Shown here one piece after another: positions 57,075 through 64,000 of a DNA stretch of 64,000 bases. Within the stretch, counting starts at the first letter, position 1, and the number at the start of each line of letters is the position of its first letter. Source of the DNA: Paracoccus denitrificans (GTDB lineage: Bacteria > Pseudomonadota > Alphaproteobacteria > Rhodobacterales > Rhodobacteraceae). Position numbers and translations under genes: made by a program. The DNA lies in the NCBI GenBank assembly GCA_003240735.1, contig QFNE01000010.1, positions 1 through 64,000 on the forward strand, read 5' to 3'. The notes beneath the pieces are model-generated. The model was given only the letters and a program-made list of their open reading frames with translations. It made no database searches and was not told the DNA's origin.

Positions 57075-58481
57075 TCAGTTCAGAGCGGCGAGGATGCGGG
57101 CCCAGCTGCGCGCACCTTTGGCAAAGCTGCGAACATCGTATTTTTCATTCGGCGAATGGATGCGGTCGTCGTCCCGGCCAAACCCGATCAGCATCGAGTC
57201 CATCCCAAGGATTCGCTTGAAGTCGCCCGCAACAGGGATCGATCCACCGGCGCCGATATACGCGGCCTCCTGTCCCCATTCTTCGGTAAGCGCCGACTTG
57301 GCAGCGGCGAATGCCGGGTCGGACGTATCCATGACACTTGCAGTCGATCCGCCGTGTTCGTTGAATTCGACGCTGCAATCCTCGGGCACGAACGACGCGA
57401 TCCGTTCGCGCAAGGCCGCCCGGATTTTTGCGGGATTCTGGGTGCCGACCAGACGGCAACTGACCTTGGCGTGTGCTTCGCCGGGCAGGACCGTCTTGAA
57501 CCCGTCTCCGGCATATCCCCCGGCGATGCCGTTGATTTCCAGCGTCGGATGATTCCACAGCTTTTCCAGCCCTGAACGATCTGCGTCACCGATCGGTTTT
57601 TTGAGGCCGACACGGGACAGGAACTCCTTGGCGTCGAACTTGAGCGCGTCCCAGTCGCGGCGCAGTTCGTCGCTGAGTTCCGGCACTCCTTCATAGAAGC
57701 CCGGCAGCGTGACCCGGCCGCTTTCGTCCTTGAGTGACGCCAGCGCCGTCACAAGGATCTGGATCGGGTTCGCCGCAAGCCCGCCGAACGAACCGGAGTG
57801 CAGGTCGCGATCCGCTGCGCGTATGGTGATTTCCTCGCCCACAAGGCCGCGCAGTTGGGTGGTGATGGCGGGGCGACCATCCGCATACATCCCCGTGTCG
57901 CAGATCAGCGCAAGCGAGGCGCGCAGTTCGTCCGCGTTTTCCTTGAGAAAGTCGACGAGGCTGGGTGAGCCGGATTCTTCCTCACCTTCAAAGAACAGGA
58001 TCAGCCCGGGGGGCAGCGTGCCGTTGACATCGCGCCAGGCGCGGCACGCCTCGACGAATGTCATCAGCTGGCCTTTGTCGTCTGCTGATCCCCGCGCGCG
58101 GATGATCTGGCCGTCAGCGGTATCCTCGATCACTGGATCAAAGGGATCGCGCGCCCACAGATTCAGCGGATCGACAGGTTGCACGTCGTAGTGGCCATAA
58201 AACAGCAACGACCGCGCGCCACCGGGGGCAGAGCGGGCGACGACCATTGGATGGCCTTTGGTGGGCCGAATCTCGGCCTCAAACCCAAGGCTTTCCAGTT
58301 CATCGCGTAGCCAGTCAGCGGCGCGGCGCACGTCGCCGGCAAAGGCGGGATCGGTCGAAATCGACGGAATGCGCAGGAAGTCCTTCAGCCGATCCAGCGC
58401 TGCGGGCAGATCGTCGTCCAGACGGGCCAAGACCTGATCCACGGCTGCTTTGTTGCTGTGATCTGGGGTGGTCGCGGTCAT
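57075..58481 (-). CDS. M20 family metallopeptidase (dipeptidase-like)
   Basis: A 468-residue M20/M28 peptidase. Zinc ligands are seen in LLFYGHYDVQPVDP, RGSADDKGQL, the catalytic FFEGEEESGSPSL and CDTGMYADGRP. The dimerisation lid domain contains DRDLHSGSFGGLAANP. Closest in type to cytosolic nonspecific dipeptidase/CNDP2-like proteins; substrate probably dipeptides. Start ATG 58481 has AAGGACC upstream with usable spacing. Divergent from hemA. Confidence 0.92.
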   Translation of the reverse strand: MTATTPDHSNKAAVDQVLARLDDDLPAALDRLKDFLRIPSISTDPAFAGDVRRAADWLRDELESLGFEAEIRPTKGHPMVVARSAPGGARSLLFYGHYDVQPVDPLNLWARDPFDPVIEDTADGQIIRARGSADDKGQLMTFVEACRAWRDVNGTLPPGLILFFEGEEESGSPSLVDFLKENADELRASLALICDTGMYADGRPAITTQLRGLVGEEITIRAADRDLHSGSFGGLAANPIQILVTALASLKDESGRVTLPGFYEGVPELSDELRRDWDALKFDAKEFLSRVGLKKPIGDADRSGLEKLWNHPTLEINGIAGGYAGDGFKTVLPGEAHAKVSCRLVGTQNPAKIRAALRERIASFVPEDCSVEFNEHGGSTASVMDTSDPAFAAAKSALTEEWGQEAAYIGAGGSIPVAGDFKRILGMDSMLIGFGRDDDRIHSPNEKYDVRSFAKGARSWARILAALN

Positions 58482-58600
58482 AGCAAGGTCCTTTTGTTGA
58501 CGCTTTTCATGGGGTTTGCGGGCGTGCCGCAGTGTCGCATGCTGCGTTTTGAGGTTTTAAATCCGGCGCGTGGCGCATATCTAGACAAGCGACAGATTGC

Positions 58601-58615
58601 GATCAGACGATGATC
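58601..58615. promoter_or_regulatory. palindrome upstream of hemA
   Basis: GATCA-N5-TGATC is a perfect inverted repeat 31 bases before the hemA start. It does not match the FNR consensus TTGAT-N4-ATCAA. It could be an operator or an RNA hairpin near the ribosome-binding site. Confidence 0.3.
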
Positions 58616-58646
58616 GGACCCAGCCAAATTCGCAAGGGATCACCGC

Positions 58647-59876
58647 ATGGATTACGCCGCCGCCATGGATCAGGCCATTGATCGGCTGCACGCGGAAGGA
58701 CGCTATCGCACCTTTATCGATATCGAACGCCGCAATGGGTCGTTCCCGCACGCCGTATGGACGCGGCCGGACGGCACCGAACAAAACATCACCGTCTGGT
58801 GCGGCAACGATTATCTGGGTATGGGCCAGCACCCCGTGGTGCTGAGCGCCATGCACGAGGCGCTGGACGCGACCGGCGCAGGGTCGGGCGGCACGCGCAA
58901 CATTTCAGGCACCACCGTCTATCACAAACGGCTGGAGGCGGAGCTTGCCGACCTGCACGGTAAGGCCGCGGCGCTGGTCTTCAGTTCGGCCTACAACGCA
59001 AACGACGCGACACTGTCGACATTGCAGCGGTTGCTGCCCGGACTGATCATCTATTCCGATGCGCTGAACCACGCCTCGATGATCGAAGGGATCAAGCGCG
59101 GTGGCGGCGAAAAGCGGATCTTCCGGCACAACGACACGGCGCACCTGCGCGAACTGCTGGCCTCCGACGACCCGGATGCGCCCAAGCTGATTGCGTTCGA
59201 ATCGGTTTACTCGATGGACGGCGACATCGCCCCGATCGCGGACATCTGTGACCTGGCCGCTGAATTCAACGCGCTGACCTATCTGGACGAGGTTCACGCC
59301 GTCGGGATGTACGGCCCCCGTGGCGCTGGCATCGCCGAGCGCGACGGGCTGGCGGACCGCATCGACATCTTCAACGGTACGCTGGGGAAGGCGTTCGGGG
59401 TGTTCGGCGGCTATATCGCGGCGTCCGCGCGGATGTGTGACGCGATCCGCAGCTATGCGCCCGGATTCATCTTCACCACATCATTGCCGCCTGCTGTCGC
59501 TGCGGGCGCTGCGGCGTCCATCGCATTCCTGAAGACGACCGAAGGGCAGGCGCTGCGCGACCGTCAGCAGCTGCACGCGCGTATCCTGAAGATGCGCTTG
59601 CGCGGTCTGGGGCTGCCGATCGACGACCGCGGCACGCATATCGTGCCGGTCCACGTGGGAAACCCGGTCCACTGCAAGATGTTATCGGACATGCTGCTGT
59701 CGGAGTTCGGCATCTACGTCCAGCCGATCAACTTCCCGACGGTCCCGCGCGGCACTGAACGGCTGCGGTTCACGCCGTCTCCGATTCACGATCACGTTGA
59801 AATCGACAATTTGGTGAAGGCGATGGATGCACTCTGGTCACGCTGTGCGCTAAATCGCGCCGAAGCGGTTGCCTGA
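58647..59876 (+). CDS. hemA: 5-aminolevulinate synthase
   Basis: A 409-residue ALAS, condensing glycine and succinyl-CoA, first step of tetrapyrrole synthesis by the Shemin route. PLP lysine in [14 protein letters not shown] near residue 247; glycine-rich [34 protein letters not shown]. Normal length and start. Divergent from the M20 peptidase; promoter region 58482-58646. Confidence 0.97.
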   Translation: MDYAAAMDQAIDRLHAEGRYRTFIDIERRNGSFPHAVWTRPDGTEQNITVWCGNDYLGMGQHPVVLSAMHEALDATGAGSGGTRNISGTTVYHKRLEAELADLHGKAAALVFSSAYNANDATLSTLQRLLPGLIIYSDALNHASMIEGIKRGGGEKRIFRHNDTAHLRELLASDDPDAPKLIAFESVYSMDGDIAPIADICDLAAEFNALTYLDEVHAVGMYGPRGAGIAERDGLADRIDIFNGTLGKAFGVFGGYIAASARMCDAIRSYAPGFIFTTSLPPAVAAGAAASIAFLKTTEGQALRDRQQLHARILKMRLRGLGLPIDDRGTHIVPVHVGNPVHCKMLSDMLLSEFGIYVQPINFPTVPRGTERLRFTPSPIHDHVEIDNLVKAMDALWSRCALNRAEAVA

Positions 59877-59990
59877 CACCATATCGGGAGGTGAAAAACC
59901 TCTCGCATCCGTGATAGCATCGCCTTAATCAACAAGGGCCAGATTCGCGTAGAAGATCTGGTCTCCCAACACGACGTGAGGCAGACGCAG

Positions 59991-61283
59991 ATGATCGGTT
60001 TGCGGGCAAACAACCCGGCGAACGACAGTTCGGACGTGGCGCAGGGCGCGCCCGGTTTCGATGATTTCGACATGCGGCTGGGCGACCTGATGCGTGGCGA
60101 GCGGGCGACGATGGGCAAGTCCCTGCTGGATGTTCAGCGAGAGCTGCGCATCCGTGCATCCATCGTGGCTGCAATTGAGAACTGCGATATCTCGGCGTTT
60201 GACGCGCCGAGCTTTATCGCCGGGTATGTGCGGTCATATTCCAAGTATCTGGGGATGGATCCCGACTGGACGTTCCGCCGATTCTGTCAGGAATCAGGCT
60301 TTACGCCGGTTCACGGCATGGCCCCTGCGGCGTCGGGCCCCAAGCCCCAACGCCGCCCCTCGGACCCGGTCGAGGCGCTGGCGAATCCCCGCGCGTTGTA
60401 TCTGCCGCAGCCCGAATCCTTCTGGTCGTCGATTGAGCCCCGCGCCATCGGCTCGATCTTCGTCATGGCGGCGCTGGTTTGTGCGCTGGGTTACGGCGGC
60501 TGGTCGGTCCTGCAGGAAGTGCAGAAGGTCAACCTGACGCCGTCGGACCAGACGCCCGGCGTCATTGCGCAGCTGGACCCCGTAGCAGGGCTGCAAGAAC
60601 CTGCGCCCAATCTGGAACTCGCCGCGTCCGATCTGCCGCAGCCCGAAGCGCTGGACCGCGTTTTCCGTCCGCAGGCGCTGGACGTGCCGGTGCTGACGCC
60701 GCGCGACGGACCCATTGCGTCCATTGACCCGGGCCTGATCCAGTCGACGACGCCAGACACGCCGCTGCCCACGCAGTTTACCGAGCTGACCGTTCCGACA
60801 TCGGAAACGGCCGCCACGTCTTATGGCCCGCAGATGCCTGCGACGACTGTTGTGGCTGATGCGTCATCCGTGCGCACCGTGTCGCCTGATGCGGCTGAGG
60901 TCGAGATTCTGGCTGCGCGTCCGGCGTGGGTGCGTGTCACGTCTGCCGACGGGACCGTGCTGCTGGAAAAGACCCTCGATGCAGGGGAACGGTTTGCCTT
61001 GCCCAAGCTTGAGCATCCGCCGAACCTGCGGGCCGGGAATTCGGGTGCGGTCTACTTTGCGGTCAACGGCAAGACCTATGGTCCCGCCGCGCCGGGCGCG
61101 CAGGTCGTCAAGAAGGTTGAGCTTTCGCCGTCCGCACTGACGACGAAATACGCCTTTGCCGATCTGACCAAGGATCCGGAGTTGGCGCAGATGGTCAGCG
61201 TGGCGTCAGCTGTGGGTGTCCTGCCTCCGATCCAGACGCCTGACGCCCCTGTCGACGGCGCGGCCCCGACACGCGCCGATTGA
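59991..61283 (+). CDS. RodZ-like helix-turn-helix membrane protein
   Basis: A 430-residue protein: cytoplasmic HTH_25 domain ([35 protein letters not shown]), one membrane span near residues 154-174 ([20 protein letters not shown]), a long Pro/Thr-rich periplasmic linker, and a C-terminal DUF4115 domain ([20 protein letters not shown]). This is the RodZ layout, which links MreB to the envelope. ATG 59991 follows GAGG; GTG 59976 is less likely. ispG starts 106 bp downstream, same strand. Confidence 0.88.
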   Translation: MIGLRANNPANDSSDVAQGAPGFDDFDMRLGDLMRGERATMGKSLLDVQRELRIRASIVAAIENCDISAFDAPSFIAGYVRSYSKYLGMDPDWTFRRFCQESGFTPVHGMAPAASGPKPQRRPSDPVEALANPRALYLPQPESFWSSIEPRAIGSIFVMAALVCALGYGGWSVLQEVQKVNLTPSDQTPGVIAQLDPVAGLQEPAPNLELAASDLPQPEALDRVFRPQALDVPVLTPRDGPIASIDPGLIQSTTPDTPLPTQFTELTVPTSETAATSYGPQMPATTVVADASSVRTVSPDAAEVEILAARPAWVRVTSADGTVLLEKTLDAGERFALPKLEHPPNLRAGNSGAVYFAVNGKTYGPAAPGAQVVKKVELSPSALTTKYAFADLTKDPELAQMVSVASAVGVLPPIQTPDAPVDGAAPTRAD

Positions 61284-61389
61284 CCCGCTCGCCAGCGGGC
61301 AGCCGATCAATTCACCAAACTCTCACATCGACCCGGTTGCCGCCGGGGCGCGCGGGGCTTATGTCTGCGGCGAGCGAATGAGGCTGACG

Positions 61390-62511
61390 ATGACCCATAA
61401 TCCGATCCGCCCATGGCGAAATGTCGAGCGTCGCAAGTCGCGCCAGATCATGGTCGGCAATGTGCCGGTTGGTGGCGATGCGCCGATCAGCGTTCAGACG
61501 ATGACGAACACCGATTCAAGCGACGTCTGTGCGACGCTGGCGCAGGTGATCGCGGCGGCGGACGCGGGCGCGGACATCGTGCGCATCTCGACGCCAGACG
61601 AGGCGTCGACCAAGGCGCTGCGCGAGATCACGCGCGAAAGCCCGGTCCCGATCGTCGCCGACATCCACTTCCACTACAAACGCGCGCTTGAGGCCGCTGA
61701 TGCGGGGGCAGCATGCCTGCGTATCAATCCCGGCAACATTGGCGATGCCGCGCGGGTGCGAGAGGTCGTGCAGGCCGCGCGAGCGAACGGCTGTTCCATC
61801 CGTATCGGTGTGAACGCCGGCAGTCTGGAACGCCACCTGCTGGAAAAATATGGTGAGCCGTGCCCGGCGGCGATGGTCGAAAGCGGCCTTGATCACATCA
61901 AACTGCTGCAGGACAACGACTTTCACGAATTCAAGATCAGCGTAAAGGCGTCGGACGTGTTTCTGGCGGCTGCTGCGTATCAGGAACTGGCGGACGCAAC
62001 CGACGCGCCGATTCACTTGGGCATTACCGAGGCGGGCGGCCTGCGCGGTGGCACGGTCAAGTCTGCGCTCGGCATGGGCAACCTGCTGTGGATGGGGATC
62101 GGTGACACGATCCGTGTGTCCCTGTCGGCCGACCCGGTTGAGGAGGTCCGCGTCGGTTACGAGATCCTGAAGTCGCTCGGGCTCCGCACCCGGGGCGTTC
62201 AGATCATCTCCTGCCCGTCCTGCGCCCGCCAAGGGTTTGACGTCATCAAGACGGTCGAAATCTTGGAAAAACGTCTCGAACACATCAAGACGCCGCTGAG
62301 CCTGTCGATCATTGGTTGCGTCGTGAATGGCCCGGGCGAGGCACTGATGACTGATCTGGGCTTTACCGGCGGCGGTGCGGGCAGTGGCATGGTCTATGCG
62401 GCGGGCAAGCAAAGCCACAAGATGGGCAACGACCGGATGATCGACCACATTGTCGAACTTGTGGAAAAGCGGGTCGAACAGATCGAAGCCACCAAGCAAG
62501 CCGCAGAATGA
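61390..62511 (+). CDS. ispG: 4-hydroxy-3-methylbut-2-enyl diphosphate synthase
   Basis: A 373-residue IspG (GcpE), converting MEcPP to HMBPP in the non-mevalonate pathway, with a 4Fe-4S cluster. The TIM-barrel begins [20 protein letters not shown]; cluster cysteines are in [12 protein letters not shown] (near 274-277) and [12 protein letters not shown] (near 310). ATG 61390 has GAGG 6 bases upstream, so the ATG at 61378 is less likely. A terminator follows directly. Confidence 0.96.
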   Translation: MTHNPIRPWRNVERRKSRQIMVGNVPVGGDAPISVQTMTNTDSSDVCATLAQVIAAADAGADIVRISTPDEASTKALREITRESPVPIVADIHFHYKRALEAADAGAACLRINPGNIGDAARVREVVQAARANGCSIRIGVNAGSLERHLLEKYGEPCPAAMVESGLDHIKLLQDNDFHEFKISVKASDVFLAAAAYQELADATDAPIHLGITEAGGLRGGTVKSALGMGNLLWMGIGDTIRVSLSADPVEEVRVGYEILKSLGLRTRGVQIISCPSCARQGFDVIKTVEILEKRLEHIKTPLSLSIIGCVVNGPGEALMTDLGFTGGGAGSGMVYAAGKQSHKMGNDRMIDHIVELVEKRVEQIEATKQAAE

Positions 62512-62513
62512 AA

Positions 62514-62539
62514 GAAGGGCGCCACGAGGCGCCCTTTTC
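62514..62539 (+). terminator. intrinsic terminator after ispG
   Basis: GAAGGGCGCC and GGCGCCCTTTTC form a 10-bp stem with a 4-nt ACGA loop and TTTT at the end, 3 bases past the ispG stop. It may also stop the convergent dsbA-like transcript. Confidence 0.9.
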
Positions 62540-62556
62540 GCTTAACGCGGGTCGGG

Positions 62557-63312
62557 TCAGCCTGCGGTCGACTGCGCCCTGATCTGCTTGACCGCCTCGG
62601 TCATGCCGGTTGACGGGATGCCGCGCAGCATTTCGTTGCCGATGACGAAGGTCGGCGTACCCATGATGCCCATCTTCTGGCCCAGTTCGTGGTTCGCCTG
62701 AATCTCTGCCGTCACGTCGGCCGAGCTCATGTGTTTTTCGATTGCGGCGTCGTCCAGCTTCAGCTCGGTGGCGATGGCCTTCAGCGACTCGGTCGTGACG
62801 TCGCCGCGCATCACATACAGCTTGTCATGGACGGCCTTGTAAGCGGCAGGACCATCCAGTTGCTTGACCGCGATGGCAAAGCGCGATGCAAGCTCGCTTT
62901 CCGGGCCAAGGATCGGAAACTCTTTCAGGACCCAGCGGATATCCCCGTCGGTCTTGACCAGCTCTTCGACCTCGGGGTTCACCTTGCGGCAGTATCCGCA
63001 GCGGTAATCGATGAATTCGACCATTGTCAGCTTGCCGTCGGGGTTGCCGCCGACCCAGCTGTGGCTGTCTTGCGTCAGGTCCTTCTGGAAGGTCTGGACC
63101 AGCTGACGATCCTTCTGCACTTCATCGGCGACGCGCTGCGCCTCGAGGCTGTTAACGGCTTCGATCAGGACTTGCGGGTTCGCCATGATGTAGTCTTTGA
63201 CCGCGACGCCGAAGGCGGCTTTTTCGGCATCGGTCATGTTGGCCGGGTCAAAGGCGGCGGCGGGCAGGGCGGTTGCGGCCATCAGCGCCGCGGCGGTCAT
63301 CAAAGATTTCAT
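62557..63312 (-). CDS. DsbA-like periplasmic thiol:disulfide protein
   Basis: A 251-residue secreted protein: signal peptide MKSLMTAAALMAATALPAAA, an N-terminal helical region (about 25-85), then a thioredoxin-fold domain with active site YRCGYCRK near residues 101-105 and cis-Pro loop MGTPTFVIG. The CGYC motif and long N-terminal region fit the DsbA/DsbG-like group (Com1 type) found in alphaproteobacteria. Its oxidant could be the DsbB at 14834. Start ATG 63312 follows AAAGGA. Confidence 0.9.
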   Translation of the reverse strand: MKSLMTAAALMAATALPAAAFDPANMTDAEKAAFGVAVKDYIMANPQVLIEAVNSLEAQRVADEVQKDRQLVQTFQKDLTQDSHSWVGGNPDGKLTMVEFIDYRCGYCRKVNPEVEELVKTDGDIRWVLKEFPILGPESELASRFAIAVKQLDGPAAYKAVHDKLYVMRGDVTTESLKAIATELKLDDAAIEKHMSSADVTAEIQANHELGQKMGIMGTPTFVIGNEMLRGIPSTGMTEAVKQIRAQSTAG

Positions 63313-63464
63313 CGCGGGGTCCTTTCGCGTGTTGCCCGGGAACTTGCCGTCTTGGCGCCGGTATGTCCAGCAAACGGATATGTGAACCCGTGCGCTGCGC
63401 TTGACCGGACTGCGTGCAGGGGCCAAAAGCTGCGCCGAACCCACCTGAATGATGAGATGCGTGG

Positions 63465-64000
63465 ATGCAGCCTTCCCGACGCGGCCAAGTTGATCCGTTC
63501 ATTGTAATGGACGTCATGGAATCCGCCCGCGCGGCCGAGGAAGCGGGCCATCACGTCATCCATATGGAGGTTGGCCAGCCTTCGACCCCGGCCCCCGCCG
63601 GGGCACGCCGCGGGTTACAATCGGCGCTGGATCAACCGCTGGGCTATACCGTGGCGCTGGGACTGCCCGCTTTGCGGTCCGGGATCGCCGATCTTTACCG
63701 TCGTTGGTACGGTGTCGATCTGGATCCCGCGCGTGTCGTAGTGACGGCCGGATCGTCGGGCGCCTTCATTCTGGCGTTTTCAGCGCTGTTCGACGCAGGC
63801 GACCGCGTTGCGCTGGGTGAGCCCGGCTATCCCAGTTATCGTCAGATCCTGCGCGCGATGTCGGTCGAACCGGTTGGCATCCAGACCCGGGCGGACAACC
63901 GCTATCAGCCGAAGGCACAGGATATTCCGGAAGACGTGGCCGGCGTGATCGTGGCGTCGCCCGGCAATCCGTCGGGCACGATGCTGGACCGCGACCAGTT
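63465..64000 (+). CDS. class I/II aminotransferase (partial, runs off right edge)
   Basis: An open frame of 178 codons that reaches the window end without a stop. Sequence features of aspartate aminotransferase-like PLP enzymes are visible: DPFIVMDVMESARAAEEAG, HMEVGQPSTPAPAG, GYTVALGLPALRSGIADLY, VVVTAGSSGAFILAFSALFD, LGEPGYPSY and VASPGNPSGT. The PLP lysine lies beyond the edge. ATG 63465 is chosen because DPFIVMDVMES is usual near the start of this group; ATG 63507 is the alternative. Confidence 0.88.
   Translation, partial: MQPSRRGQVDPFIVMDVMESARAAEEAGHHVIHMEVGQPSTPAPAGARRGLQSALDQPLGYTVALGLPALRSGIADLYRRWYGVDLDPARVVVTAGSSGAFILAFSALFDAGDRVALGEPGYPSYRQILRAMSVEPVGIQTRADNRYQPKAQDIPEDVAGVIVASPGNPSGTMLDRDQ

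Overview
The window looks like a chromosomal segment of an alphaproteobacterium of the Rhodobacteraceae (roseobacter/Rhodobacter group). Evidence read from the sequence: high G+C and dense gene packing with many 4-bp stop/start overlaps; 5-aminolevulinate synthase (hemA, Shemin pathway); class II DAHP synthase; cytochrome c maturation genes (ccmE, ccmF, ccmH); carD; a gene-transfer-agent type endolysin/holin pair preceded by a perfect TTAA-N7-TTAA CtrA box; and copies of an intergenic motif (GGGATATTTG-GTGACGAAGA) that I know from this family. I cannot name the species.

Layout. 1-6960 is an accessory arm: a methyltransferase-like protein with a coiled-coil tail (cut by the left edge), a large two-domain glycosyltransferase, a more AT-rich GT61 glycosyltransferase, then about 2 kb with no intact gene. 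It ends at the 3' end of tRNA-Ser(CGA) at 6964-7053, a typical border for a genomic island. 7159-11868 carries a NUDIX hydrolase, a cysteine synthase and a large MscS channel, convergent with gyrA (11938-14703), dsbB and a DedA protein. 16109-20120 holds a zinc peptidase, a RatA/COQ10-like protein, a sulfotransferase, a CAU-anticodon tRNA and purM-purN. 20132-25426 is a complete branched-chain amino-acid ABC transporter (livK-G-F-H-M order of transcription). 25493-33509 holds a GlxA-type regulator, DAHP synthase, a PAS protein, gmk, a gamma carbonic anhydrase, an orphan histidine kinase and purL. 33788-38211 is a divergent LysR / fused indolepyruvate ferredoxin oxidoreductase pair.

38276-46141 holds murI, ccmE, the GTA-type lysis pair, a DUF983 protein and a second NUDIX protein, then ccmF-ccmH and a PleD-like diguanylate cyclase. 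46216-47795 is an H-NOX-like gene translationally coupled to a HNOBA-GGDEF diguanylate cyclase; the H-NOX protein has no histidine where the heme ligand should be. The right part (47860-64000) has a 2Fe-2S ferredoxin, purU, a PhzF protein, typA, a 24-aa membrane peptide, a nucleoside hydrolase, a metallophosphoesterase/lipid kinase pair, an orphan polyamine-type binding protein, carD, an M20 peptidase, hemA, a RodZ-like protein, ispG, a DsbA-like thiol oxidase and a truncated aminotransferase.

How it fits together: most genes are housekeeping (purine, heme, isoprenoid, aromatic amino acid, cytochrome c, disulfide chemistry). The regulatory interest lies in the c-di-GMP/H-NOX block near a CtrA-marked GTA lysis cassette, and in several RNA-level signals: a hairpin covering the typA ribosome-binding site, a terminator-like hairpin in the carD leader, and a terminator with a possible small RNA between lysR and purL. 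All functional calls are from motif recognition; no database search was run.
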